Shown here: in pieces, positions 1-10,320 of the stretch
How positions within the stretch are numbered: position 1 is the stretch's first letter
Layout of the letters: each line of letters opens with the position of its first letter
Source of the DNA: Leguminivora glycinivorella
Lineage: Eukaryota > Arthropoda > Insecta > Lepidoptera > Tortricidae
Assembly (NCBI RefSeq): GCF_023078275.1
Contig: NC_062977.1
Coordinates: 15,459,118 to 15,523,117, forward strand
Reading direction: 5' to 3'
DNA length: 64,000 nt
Made by a program: the position numbers and the translations under genes
The notes under the pieces: generated by a model
What the model saw: the letters and a program-made list of their open reading frames with translations, nothing else
What the model was told of the DNA's origin: nothing
Database searches by the model: none

Positions 1-480
1 AGTTTTCAGGAGTTAGAAACTATTCTTGTTCAGTTAGAGGCCGTGCTCAACAGTCGTCCTTTATACGTTTTAAGCTCTGATCCTTCTGAGCCGCTCGCGC
101 TTACTCCTTCGCATTTTTTGACCATGTCGCCATTGGAATTTTTACCAGCGGCCGATCTGTCCGATGAAAATACGAATTTACTGTCGCGGTACTCATTATT
201 GGACTCGCTCGTGCAATCGTATTGGAAGCGATTCAGAACGGAGTATTTGCATAATTTGCAACAACGCGAAAAATGGAATACGCCTTCTAATCCAATAAAA
301 ATTGGTACCGTAGTAATATTAAAGGTAGATAACGCTCCGCCTCTGCAATGGCCTTTAGGTATTATTACTAATATCTATCCTAATAGCCAGGATGGAGTTA
401 TACGCGTAGCGGAAGTAAAAACGAAAACTGGCACGTATAAACGTCCAGTCATACGGCTATGCCCGTTACCGACTCAATAA
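1..480 (+). CDS. BEL/Pao retrotransposon pol, C-terminal end (partial, 5' outside window)
   Basis: The frame is open from base 1 to the TAA at 478-480. It begins in the integrase region, with ETILVQLEAVLNSRPLY matching the typical end of the BEL/Pao integrase core. It continues through YSLLDSLVQSYWKRFRTEYL and a C-terminal segment with WPLGIITNIYP and VIRVAEVKTKTG, typical of the DUF5641 domain that ends BEL/Pao polyproteins. The integrase would insert the cDNA copy into host DNA. No stop or frameshift is seen in the visible 159 codons. The start lies upstream of the window, so there is no start codon here. A purine tract and LTR follow in the expected order, which supports the call. Confidence 0.93.
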   Translation, partial: SFQELETILVQLEAVLNSRPLYVLSSDPSEPLALTPSHFLTMSPLEFLPAADLSDENTNLLSRYSLLDSLVQSYWKRFRTEYLHNLQQREKWNTPSNPIKIGTVVILKVDNAPPLQWPLGIITNIYPNSQDGVIRVAEVKTKTGTYKRPVIRLCPLPTQ

Positions 481-808
481 GAGTCTTATTTAGTTTAGAA
501 ACTTAGTTTTAGCCCGCATCTAATGTAGACAAATTAAATATAGGTAGTTATATTTAAGTTATAATAAGTTACGTTTTTATTTAAACTAACTTGCTTAGTG
601 AATAAGCACAAATATTGTGTATTTTCAACCTTATGCTGTTGTAGTGTTAGGTTATTCTCTCGTTTGTAGTTTCGTCATAATGAACTTATCACACTTAGTA
701 AGTAAGTAACTTGGCACAATGACCATATACCGCGTTATATTTATGTGCAGTTGGCACTTAGCTCTTTCCTTCCTTTTCTTTTGAAGGGATCCTTCAAGGC
801 CGGGGGGA
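481..808 (+). other. BEL/Pao 3' untranslated region with polypurine tract
   Basis: AT-rich non-coding stretch between the pol stop codon and the LTR. It ends in the G-rich tract AAGGCCGGGGGGA at 796-808, directly before TGTTGAG. This is the expected position of the primer for plus-strand DNA synthesis. Confidence 0.75.
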
Positions 809-1288
809 TGTTGAGTTCCAAATTTATTATTTTTACATTTAAGGTAGTTCTATATTAATATTTTTAAATGTAGGTACTTGCGAATCGCCTTACCCTTCCA
901 AGTCACCTATCCTTTGCCAACGCACGTGAGATGAGTATATGTGTCTCACTCGCCGCGATTCGAGAAGCAATTTTCGCCTCGATCAGTCCCCGTCTAAGCT
1001 CCGTTTGGCTAACAGCCTGCGCATGGCTAAATATCAAAAATGTGATAAATATTAACGCGCCCCTAAAAACTGTTGTGGACAAGTGTATCGTCTATTGTGC
1101 CGATTGCTGAAGGGAGTTTTGGAAATGCTGATCAGCTGAGAAGACCTAGAAGAAAAGCTATAAAGGTAGGCGTTGGCATTTTCCTCTTTCCTTTTAAACA
1201 AGGTGCAAGCAAGTATTTTGTGTCGTAATTTACTTAATATTCAAATTTATACAGTCCATTTATTTCGAAGCTAAATTATTCAAAAACA
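809..1288 (+). mobile_element. BEL/Pao 3' LTR (right boundary uncertain)
   Basis: Starts with TGTTGAG immediately after the purine tract, as BEL/Pao LTRs do. A TATA-like CTATAAAGG lies at about 1158-1166. The right end is placed at a CA near 1288, but it could lie earlier (a CA also occurs near 1258). The 5' LTR is outside the window, so neither LTR comparison nor the target duplication can fix the end. Confidence 0.6.
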
Positions 1289-2706
1289 TATCCTTCGTGG
1301 CGCTTTGAGGGTCGCAATTGTCATATAAATTAATTTCCCGCATAAGTATGTTGTGAAAGCGCTAACAGTAGGGATATGCGTTCAATTGTGGTATATAACT
1401 AAATATGGTGGGAGCGGTGAGGTAGCAACCTGTCAACCTTACTTCATGTATCAATGCTGTCAACGCAATATTAAGATTTTGTTTTAGACCACCGGTCTAG
1501 TAATAATGCCGTTGGCCGCGTAAGCTGAAAGCCGGATTTGATTTCTTGTCCTCCCTGTTTATTGTAGTGTGTGTGTTTATTAGTAAAAGAAAAACACACA
1601 TTACCTCAATGACCTCTGATATTGATTTCAATTTATAATGAGAGGATAAAGAAACGAATTTATGCCAATGTCAGCCAAAATTATGGTAGAGTTATCATCT
1701 GTAGGTTATTACGTGGTATAACCACGTAATAATCTAACCACGTCAACGGAAAATAAAATTAAATCTAATTAGTAATCTCCATGTTTACAACAGGTAATAC
1801 AAGCTGTTCATCTTCTTTTAATAAGTTAATAATAGACTGCGTCATAACCTACTTTTTAGTATGACCTCGAGTATAACTTTTAATTATTTAATTAGTTTAG
1901 TGCTAGGTTGGTTATCAAATTTGGGTTTTAATGCAGTATTTGCAACAGCAAAGCCCGTAGGAACTAAATAGCGTGTAACGTCACTCTTAATTAAGGCCAC
2001 TTACTCTGTAAATAAATGTTGGTCTACCTTATCCGTCAACCGACAACAAAAGTGATGACCGTGACTACTATCTCTTTCACTATTATTCGCCCTATTCGAA
2101 CTAGAAGGTACATCAAATCTAGATACGCTATGGATGGGATATTTCAGTGTCAAAATTGAAACTTGTTTTTTGACGGTGACATATCCATAGACAGCTGTAT
2201 AGAGCTGTCTAATCTTATGTAGGTATGTTAACATTAAATCTACCCTGCCCATTTGAAAACTTACCTAAACAAACAATGAGATCGTATTCTTATTTAGGTA
2301 CTTCAGTTTGTAATGATTCATTCATAAAAAAAAACATAAAACGAATCTACTATTCAACTAAATTTGTCTACTTACGTTGTCTATCGCTTACTTTAGTTAT
2401 CTGTGTAAGCTGTATGATTTAGAATGGACTAACCTAACACTTTTAAATTAATATTTAATATTCCACGGCAACACTAAATAAGTATTCATAATCTATAACG
2501 GCTTAAATCTATGACTTTCTCAAGAAGCATAACCTGCAACTTTCTATCTCATAACATTTACCACTCCATTACGTAAACTCAAATCTGCAACTTACCTGAA
2601 ACAAAAAAAACACATTAACACATGTCGTTCAACAATAAATCATATGTCTGGGAACTACAGACTGTTTAAGAATTCGCATGTTTTCCGTTCTGGAGAACAC
2701 CGGCCT
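1289..2706. other. No gene seen; AT-rich
   Basis: Many stops in all frames. The only structure noted is the short perfect palindrome at 1706-1732. Confidence 0.5.
1706..1732. repeat. Perfect short palindrome
   Basis: TTATTACGTGGT and ACCACGTAATAA form 12-bp perfect arms around a 3-base loop. Confidence 0.8.
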
Positions 2707-2840
2707 GGCCGAAATGACATTCGTTGACGCTAGACGCCGAAATGCAGACTGGCTCTGTCGCGCCAATAGGCAGGAGCAATAGAGATAGATAGCTACGAAA
2801 CAGATATTATCGTGAGCGTTTGTGCATTTGGCTACGTACA
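2707..2840 (+). mobile_element. Family D MITE copy 1 (diverged)
   Basis: Shares the family D core (CTGGCTCTGTCGCGCCAATA, then GCAATAGAGATAGATA) and ends in a degenerate GGCTACGTA. Better copies at 7866, 32755, 46123 and 59843 show terminal inverted repeats around CGTAGCCGAATGGCA. Family D is a short non-autonomous DNA element, and any peptide read through it is a repeat translation. Confidence 0.75.
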
Positions 2841-3023
2841 CAGGTCGGATAGCAACGCATATTTTGCCGTAGCTTGATATTTGAGCGAGACAATTACCCA
2901 CTGCTTACTCGCTCGCTGAATATTTCCGCCAAACAATGTTGTGTTACAAAACATTCGACGTTGTCTTTCCTATAGTGACAATGTACCCATCTAGATAGGT
3001 AGGTAGGTGTGTGCATACATATA

Positions 3024-3254
3024 GGCACTGGTCCCACCGCGAGCTATTAAGCTATGAGCTATCGGCTATAAAAACGAACAAAAGATAGTCGCTCCCGTGC
3101 AAATAAAAGAGACACGGCGATGTTTATAGTTACTCGCCCAGCGGTGAGCTATCAAAATCGCCGTGTCTCTTTTATTCGCACGGCAGTGCTTATCTTTTGT
3201 TCGTTTTTATAGCCAATAGCTCATAGCTTACTAGCTCGCGATGGGACCAGTGCC
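3024..3254. mobile_element. MITE E: 231-bp inverted-repeat element with arms of about 97 bp
   Basis: The left end GGCACTGGTCCCA and right end TGGGACCAGTGCC are the tips of nearly matching inverted arms running to about 3120 and back from about 3157. The arms share AGCTATGAGCTAT, AAAACGAACAAAAGATA and AATAAAAGAGACACGGCGAT. No coding capacity. A clean target duplication is not obvious. Confidence 0.88.
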
Positions 3255-3298
3255 TTAAGTCATACATATGTACAGCTTAAGCAAAGTACACCTAGCAG

Positions 3299-3351
3299 CA
3301 AAATTGCATGGCTAGTTATGAACGAATTCTATTGATGTCCATGCAATTTTG
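3299..3351. repeat. Short inverted repeat
   Basis: CAAAATTGCATGG (3299-3311) is repeated in inverse as CCATGCAATTTTG (3339-3351). It follows MITE E closely and may be a small element of its own. Confidence 0.6.
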
Positions 3352-3520
3352 AATCTCGCTGTACTGTAAATGTATAGTGTAAATTGCGACAACCCTAAGC
3401 TTTTAATAACCTAATCACAAAATTAAGATTTTGAAAAACCCCCGACCGCGACATAGTGGACCGATTTTCATGAAACATAGCTAAGAACACTCCAGACTAA
3501 TTCAGCTTTCAAACAAAAAA

Positions 3521-4087
3521 CCGGCCAAGAGCATGTCGGGCCACGCTCAGTGTAGGGTTCCGTAGTTTTCCGTATTTTTCTCAAAAACTACTAAACCTAT
3601 CAAGTTCAAAACAATTTTCCTAGAAAGTCTTTATAAAGTTCTACTTTTGTGATTTTTTTCATATTTTTTAAACATATGGTTCAAAAGTTAGAGGGGGGGG
3701 ACGCACTTTTTTTTTTCTTTAGGAGCGATTATTTTCGAAAATATTAATAATATCAAAAAATGATTTTAGTAAACCCTTATTCATTTTTAAATACTTATCC
3801 AACAATATATCACACGTTGGGATTGGAATGAAAAAAAATATCAGCCCCCACTTTACATGTAGGGGGGGTACCCTAATAAAACATTTTTTTTCACTTTTTA
3901 TTTTTGCACTTTGTTGGCGTGATTGATGTACATATTGGTACCAAATTTCAGCTTTCTAGTGCTAACGGTTACTGAGATTATCCGCGGACGGACGGACGGA
4001 CGGACGGACGGACGGACGGACGGACGGACAGACAGACATGGCGAAACTATAAGGGTTCCTAGTTGACTACTACGGAACCCTAAAAAA
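3521..4087 (+). mobile_element. Family B element inserted in family A
   Basis: Starts CCGGCCAAGAGCATGTCGGG with GGGTTCCGTAG soon after, and ends TACGGAACCCTAAAAAA. These ends match the family whose intact start appears at 62123 (CCGGCCAAGTGCGAGTCGG). Contains a (CGGA)n tract. It sits exactly in the A-rich stretch of copy A1, whose two halves rejoin when B is removed. Confidence 0.82.
3985..4038 (+). repeat. (CGGA)n then (CAGA)n microsatellite
   Basis: About eleven uninterrupted CGGA units run into CAGACAGACA inside the family B copy. Confidence 0.92.
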
Positions 4088-4557
4088 AACTAAATCTAAA
4101 TCGGTTCATCCGTTCGGGAGCTACGATGCCACAGACAGACACACACAAACAGACAGACAGACAGTCAGACAAACAGACAGACAGACACGTCAAACTTATA
4201 ACACCCTGTCGTTTGCGTCGGGGGTTAAAAAGTGACTGAAAAGTCAAAACGAATACTGAAAGTCGTTGTTTAGGCTACTTTTACTAATTGAAGAACTTGT
4301 GTGTGATAAATGGTGCCCGATTGATATTCCGAAATAAAATACGCCGATTTTCGGTACGCCGACAACGATTCGCCGACGTCTGTTTTGGCCGAATAACGAT
4401 TGGAAGATTCTCATTTCGCATAATATTCGTTCGTAAACGGAGTCAGTAGGCAGAAATTTGATACGCCGATTTACTTTTCGACGAACAATCATTTAGTAAT
4501 TGTAAAAATTGGCCGACACAAAATTGGTCGAAACACAGGTCGAGTGATCATTTGGTA

Positions 4558-4757
4558 TTTTTTTTTGGTGAGTTGGCTGGAGCCTGGAACTTGCGTACAA
4601 AGTGTTCTGCGGATTCAAGAATCTAGTTGTTAGATCGTTTGTAAGAGTAATTCACATTTATTTCATTTACTTATTTATATTAATCATCATGTTCTGATTC
4701 TAAGGATTAATTTTAGTAAATTATTTATTGTTGTTTTCAACTCACCAAATTTTTTAC
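4558..4757. repeat. Inverted-repeat segment nested in F1
   Basis: TTTTTTTTGGTGAGTTG at the left and CAACTCACCAAATTTTTT at the right are inverted copies about 180 bp apart, suggesting a small insertion in F1. Confidence 0.5.
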
Positions 4758-4772
4758 GGATTTCTTTTAACG

Positions 4773-4865
4773 CTTTTTTGCCAAGAGTGGCACTGTAACT
4801 TAAGAGTTCATGTGCTCTACCTACCCCTTTATGGGCTACAAGCGTGATTATATGTATGTAAGAAA
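4773..4865 (+). mobile_element. Family G fragment 1
   Basis: Shares GCCAAGAGTGGCACTG, TACCTACCCCTTTATGGG and GCGTGATTATATGTATGT with copies at 10911 (minus), 49442 (plus) and 55955 (minus). Common lepidopteran interspersed sequence, non-coding here. Confidence 0.75.
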
Positions 4866-5215
4866 GAAAAGTGTCTATAAGTGCGTAATTTTTTTACAAC
4901 AGCGATAAGTCATTCATTCGAAAATATTTTAACAATGTATAAAATGTGAAACGTTATTCGACTAAACGTGGCCTAAACGAAAATATTACTTTGCTAAATG
5001 TAAAATGTCCAATAATAGTTCGGATAATTTGCACAGAAGCGAACTGAACTGTATGCGAATCAAGATTCTACGTAACGTTATTCGACCAAAAGTGACAGCG
5101 ATAGTTTGATTATTCGGCTAAATGGCATTCGGCGAATCGTTGTCGGCGAATCAATAATCGGCTAAAAAATTGTCGGAGAATCATTAGGTAGCCGTGATAA
5201 ATATGCCACCTAGCT

Positions 5216-7494
5216 CGATACAGATGGCAACATTGAGTTATCGTAGGTATTTAACATAATCAATTGTCATTGGCATAGATGCCATAGTAATCGTAATGTT
5301 TTTGCACCACCTACCCACGCATACTACGCTTAATAATATCTTAACAAATACATGCTAACAGCTGGTTCAAAAGTTATCATTCAGTCACGAAATAACATTC
5401 TAAAATAAACTCATATCTATAAATAATAAGTTGTTTAAAGCGGTAATGTCTAGATCGAATTGATATGACTTTAGGTAGGTGAGTCAAATAACAAATTGGT
5501 AATAAGATATTGTCTGCGTACGGAAGATTTCCTTTAATGCCACCGAGTGCACCGGTGCGCCAGGAATCCCATTGTTTCGCCAAAGCCGGTGCATTTCGAG
5601 CCAACTTACTTTCTATCCATTGTATTTGCTAGCGATTGTGGTCAACTGACACGTGTAATGACCATGTCACAAATAGACGAAGCGCTTTTAAGTTTAGTCA
5701 CGATCCGAGGCGTCGCACGAAAGGCGCAATAGCGTTATAAACAAAATACGTACAGTTTCTGTTTAAGTTGATACCGCTGTCGCATTTTCGTTTTCCAATA
5801 AACACAATGGCAAAATAGGTCAAGGTTCAGGCGAAATCACTACAACGTCGGACAGGACGAGATAGGACGCCGAGCGGTCGACACTGCACAAGAACTGAAG
5901 TAAACTGGCAGTCTAGAAAATGGTTAGAAGCCTCGTAAAAATGTAAAATTGGCCGACAATTACCACATTGAGGATGTGATTACACATTACGTGTATCAGT
6001 ATGTCGGTTGGGCGCGCGACTGGCGTGCGCGGGCGCCGGCGCGGGTGCGACACACGGATCAATTTATGCAAATTGTCGACGGGCCCGGCTAGTGGACGTG
6101 GCTAATTGCCTATCCGAGCCGGGATGCACACGGTGCGATATGGGGGCAATTTTGGAATTTCAACCGCTCGATTTCGTATTGCGTTCAAATAATACCTACC
6201 GCCATTTTAATCATATTAGCAGAAGTGAATACGAACGGTCAGTACCACGAAATTAACAAATTCTAAATATGGCACGTATTTCAAAAATACTACCGTTTTC
6301 CACACATTTTCGAGCATATAAAAGTTTCGTAAACTTAAAAAAAATTGAATACTCTGAACTTTACTTCAGTACAATAAAGTCAGAATCCAATGATCTTTTC
6401 CTCAGAGCATCCACGCTACACTCGTCGAATTAAAAAAAAAACCTCCAAAAAATGTTTACTTACCCACAAAAACTACCGTCATGAACAGTTTCTTTTTCTT
6501 GTGATTACTCACAAGAAAAAAAATATCACAGTATTCGTAAACAAAATTTAATAACCGTAACGTTGTGCCAGGTCAGACCAAAAAGCAATAATATATCTTA
6601 TCTAACTTTGCAACAATATTGCGTTCTGTTGCTTAATGGCAACAATGTATTTTGAAGCTATTATCGGTATCACCGTGCGTGCAAGCAAAGCCTGATAAAT
6701 TACAATAACTAGAACAGCTGGCACAATAAAAGTAGACGAGAAAACAAAACTTCTTTTATCGAGAGTTTAATGCAACTTTAGACAATTCCTCTATAAGTTA
6801 ATACTGTTTATCAGAACACTAGATCTTATCAAACTGGGGTAGGACAAGCTAACCATTCTAACCAAGCCTAGTGCGCTTAGTAGTAGGTACCTAATTACTT
6901 GTGATATGAGTCCAACTGACATTTGGTACCACAACCTGAGTTGGAATTGATCTTTTGCCATTTCCCTCTTTTATGAGACGCCTACACTTAGTCGTTTCAA
7001 AATATATGACACACAAAATATAACATGATGAATATATTTTATTTTTATTTCAATTCTTTAGTGTACAATATGTGTAACATTGCATAATCCCTGTATTAAT
7101 AATTTGAATTAAACCAGTTAACTTAAGCATGCCTAACTAATAATAAATTATCAACGGTATTTTTTTCGTTATTCATCACAGTGAGTAATTAAGTAAACTT
7201 TGTGTCACCTGCTTTCAGCGGTTTGAGGGGGTAGAGGGGGGAGGGAATTAATTATATCACCTCTTTTATCAAGCCCGTTATCATCAAGTATGTCACGGCC
7301 AGGTTTCAGGAGATTTGCTCTTTATACGAAATAAGTGTACATTTTTTGAAGCTTACTTTATTAATAGAATAGAAGACTTATAAAGATAAAAAGAAACATT
7401 TATGGTCATTTACTAGTTAGGAACGATCTACCATATATCTCTACATATTTTAATACATACGTGTCTATGATTAATCATATTTCTTATAAATCAA
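5216..7494. other. No gene seen; contains a GC-rich patch at about 6003-6150
   Basis: Largely AT-rich sequence. The patch around 6003-6150 is strikingly GC-rich (GGCGCGCGACTGGCGTGCGC and following) and could be a promoter or 5' UTR relic. No splice-bounded or start-anchored reading frame supports a gene. Confidence 0.45.
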
Positions 7495-7645
7495 TCATAC
7501 TCCTTATCCCGGCATTTGCCGCGGCTCATAGGAGCCTGGGGTCCGCTATGACAACTAATCCCATGGTTTGGCGTAGGCACTAGTTTTACGAAAGCGACTG
7601 CCACCTGACCTTCCAACCCGAAGGGTAACTAGTGTAGCCGTTGAA
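7495..7645 (-). mobile_element. Family H fragment 1 (antisense)
   Basis: Matches 19690-19925 (same orientation) and 51840-52025 (opposite): TATCCCGGCATTTG, GGGTCCGCTATGACAACTAA, GGCGTAGGCACTAGTTTT and GCGACTGCCA. The sense copy at 51840 ends in a GATGATGATGATTG tail, so this family looks like the 3' end of a non-LTR element or a SINE that uses such a tail. Confidence 0.75.
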
Positions 7646-7865
7646 GTATTTGCATGATACTTAATTTAAATTTACGCATTAGATCCGTAGTACGGCGGAG
7701 AACGGATCTTATTTTCACGAATTCTAATTGGACGTAGTGCGAAATCGCTCTTTCTATATTCATCATTATATAAGTAGTCATCACTATAAACCACTTAGGA
7801 ACAAATACGTGTCTGTGATAAATCATATTTCTTATAAATAACAACACGCGTGCCATATGTGACCA

Positions 7866-8028
7866 GGATACGTAGCCGAATGGCACAAACGCTCACGAAA
7901 CGAAACGCTCGTAGATATCTATCTCTATCGCTCTTGCGTATTGGCGCGACAGAGTCACACTACCTTTCGCGGCGTTTCGTTTTCGTTTCGCTTCGGAGAA
8001 ATGCCATTCAGCTGCGGGGCCAGGGGAC
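7866..8028 (-). mobile_element. Family D MITE copy 2
   Basis: Near-complete. Left end TACGTAGCCGAATGGCACAA, right end AGAAATGCCATTCAGCTGCGG, inverted with respect to each other. The core (ATCTATCTCTATCGCTCTTG, TTGGCGCGACAGAG) is shared with all family members. Confidence 0.85.
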
Positions 8029-8305
8029 ACTTTATTTAAAATTTAAACATGGAAAATATCGATTAGTTCAAATTATCCGATTGCCTCCATCCCTGTTGTT
8101 TATGCATATCATATAAAGTAAATGAAAACTTTCTGCGCAAGGTCCACAAAAGCGTGTTTAATATGCATCGATTTACTGCCGGGACCGAAGTTGGCTGTTG
8201 CGCTTCGGAACACAAATTGGCGGCCTGCCACTAACAGGAGCAGAGTACATTGTTTTTAAAATATGATATTGACTTGTTTTAAGCTCGGTTCATATGTACT
8301 ATTTA

Positions 8306-8533
8306 AAGCTCGGCCACACATGCGCGTTTTGATAGTGTAGGCGGAGCGGTAGCGGAGCGTCAGCGGAGCGCAACGTTAGCGGTGCGCCGGACGAACGCTG
8401 GCGTTGCGCCCAGCGGACGCCGGTGGGAACTAACAAGCGCGGATTGCGAGCGGAATGCTCGCGGATTGCGAGCGGAACGCCAGCGCTCCGCCGGCGCACC
8501 GCTATCAAAACGCTTTATGTGTGGCGGAGGCTT
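8306..8533. mobile_element. GC-rich MITE I
   Basis: AAGCTCGGCCACACATGCGC with TTTTGATAG at the left faces CTATCAAAACG and TATGTGTGGCGGAGGCTT at the right, giving imperfect inverted repeats of about 30 bp. The interior is very GC-rich, with reiterated GCGGAGCG/AGCGGA and GGATTGCGAGCGGAA words. No coding support. Confidence 0.75.
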
Positions 8534-9710
8534 ATATGGGCTTATATAATACTAGGCTTTTAGAATAAACTTTAAAGTGGAAAATGTCTGCCTTGGGCTA
8601 GACTTCTAATAACCAAGCCTAGAGATCTAATACTAGTTCAAATTACTTCCAGTAAGTTTGAATGTAAGTTAAAAAGAAAAATGCTTTTGTTTTGTATCAT
8701 TCGATTTTCAAACAAAACACATTCTGATATGTTTATGATGTCACTGATTCTGATTGGCAATTTTACTTGTATGGTGAGTCGCTAGAGGTTAGAACTATAA
8801 GAACTACGACATAGTACCCATATAGCATAATATCTGAAATAGTTGCTATACATATACCTACTATATCTATAATAGTACTACTCATAAGTACGACAGCATT
8901 CAGATAATAATATGGTTGATTGCATATTATAATTATAGCAAGGTATGCACAGGCTATCATCAAGTCAGTTCCACCTTTTGTAATCTGAATGCACCCCTTG
9001 CACCCTCTAGCTTCAGGGAACTTTATTTGCGGAAAATTGAAAGAGCCATTATTGCCTGAATAATGCCTTTTAGCTTAAACTTTTTTATGAAACTACCACC
9101 TTTGGGAATATGATGTTCATGGGAGTCATGCCTTAGGTAGAGCCATAAATTAACGAGTAACATAGATAAACACTATATTACTCGTTAATTTATGGTTTGA
9201 AGCTAACTACGCGCGAACCAAACTTGATAAATGTAAAAACACTATTATTATTGAACATAATATTATCTTAAAATAAAACTATACTATTAAAATTAAACTA
9301 AAATAAAACACTATTTATGTCATAATATAATGAGAATGGAAATTTACTATTTGACAACTAATTATCTTTAATATAAATTTACATATTTACAAAATAAAAA
9401 TCTTGAAAATATCTCAAAACATTTACTTATCTTTTAATCATATCTTATTATTTGTTTACGAACCGGAAAACATTACAACCTGCTCAAAAGGAAATTATCC
9501 TGTACATATCTCAATACTCAGCTATATCAAAGCTATTAAATATTCATAAGGGGTTTAATTACTTTATTGCATATTTAATGCGTCCGACATTCTAGAGCCT
9601 TTAATGAAATATTTCCTTTGTACGAGCTCATTGAAACAAATTATGTTGGTGTTGTTTACCTCTGTGAAGTTAGTTAATAGGAATTTATGGTCTCATTATG
9701 GTGATTTCAG
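8534..9710. other. No gene seen apart from one palindrome
   Basis: AT-rich, stops in all frames. Contains the inverted repeat at 9143-9195. Confidence 0.5.
9143..9195. repeat. Perfect 18-bp inverted repeat
   Basis: CCATAAATTAACGAGTAA (9143-9160) is matched exactly in inverse at 9178-9195 around a 17-base loop. It could be a hairpin or the remains of a small MITE. Confidence 0.85.
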
Positions 9711-9769
9711 GAAGCGGATGGTGGCATCCGCAAGTGAATCAAAGTTCAGAAATGCTTGTATGACATACG
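9711..9769 (+). other. Exon-like segment (59 nt), low support
   Basis: Bounded by a possible acceptor (GGTGATTTCAG) and a strong consensus donor (ACG then GTAAGTAAC). One frame is open through the segment (KRMVASASESKFRNACMTY, with one spare base at each end). The polypyrimidine tract is weak and no neighbouring exon is recognised. It may be a chance pairing of splice-like words. Confidence 0.2.
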
Positions 9770-10067
9770 GTAAGTAACAGAGAGATGTGTTACTCAAGTG
9801 ACTAGGATTAAGTGTTTTTTTTTCTAGGTAAATAAATAAATAAATTCAAAAATAAGCTGTGTTCACCACAAGAAAATATTAGGCAACATTTAATCTGTAG
9901 TGTAGTTTATCTTGAGATTAGAAAGAAGAGTCGGGTAAATTGTATCATTGGGTACAATGGCTACCTCGGCCGGCATAGTGTGGTCACTTGGTCAGCTTTT
10001 TATCATCATTAACTGCCTCGCGAAATACTAGTACCAAAGAGGATCGAGTATGATAGAGAGTTACTGT

Positions 10068-10320
10068 CAATGTAAAATATGTAATCACAGTGCATAGACT
10101 GCCATGTCTCGACACAAGCTTAAAACTTTTAAACCTCAGGTTTGACAATTTGGTCCATATTCTTAGCTTGCTATGTGTTAAAATGTCAAATATTAATATT
10201 AGCGCCATCTAGCCGAGCGTCCCCCAAAGGTGTAAGGCCATCTAGCCCACCGTACCTTTTCTTATATGGTTTTGAAATACGTTTTTTTCTTAGACTGTAG
10301 CTTTCTTTACGGAGTTACTT
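10068..10320 (+). repeat. Family J copy 1, 5' part
   Basis: Shares with 17438-17670 the sequences TAGACTGCCATGTCTCGACA, AGGTGTAA, CCACCGTACCTTTT, TTTTTTTCTTAGACT and ACGGAGTTA. Non-coding interspersed repeat of unknown class, interrupted at 10321 by element K. Confidence 0.7.

Larger units (their letters stand above)
3409..4231 (+). mobile_element. Family A interspersed element copy 1, split by family B
   Basis: Begins ACCTAATCACAAAATTAAG, continues through CCCCCGACCGCGACATAGTG and GATTTTCATGAAACATA, then breaks at 3520. It resumes at about 4088 with CTAAATCTAAATCGGTTCAT, the (ACAG)n tract, CACGTCAAACTTATAACACC and GCGTCGGGGGTTAAAA. Seven copies occur in the window. The 3' end can fold into a GC hairpin (CCCGTCG ... 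CGTCGGG). An internal microsatellite with a 3' hairpin resembles the Helitron-like, microsatellite-bearing elements described in Lepidoptera, but the class assignment is inferred. Confidence 0.85.
4300..5215. mobile_element. Element F1 made of reiterated CGCCGA/CGAAT words
   Basis: Both ends are built from variants of the same words: TACGCCGACAACGATTCGCC near 4355 and, inverted, GGCGAATCGTTGTCGGCGAA near 5128. GTGATAAAT flanks occur on both sides. The middle is interrupted by a segment with inverted TTGGTGAGTTG/CAACTCACCAA ends and by a family G fragment. No coding capacity. The class is unknown; a similar texture recurs at 54010-54550. Confidence 0.55.

Noticed and set aside
3985..4038. CRISPR-like or satellite array
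   Set aside because: A perfect tetranucleotide tract without spacers, inside a dispersed element.
6008..6256. 82-codon frame in the GC-rich patch
   Set aside because: Composition-driven; low-complexity Ala/Gly start and no domain or splice boundary.
7850..8116. 88-codon frame with RNARRYLSLSLLRIGATE
   Set aside because: The same peptide appears at 32850-33035 and 59808-60005 because all are family D MITE copies; no gene context.
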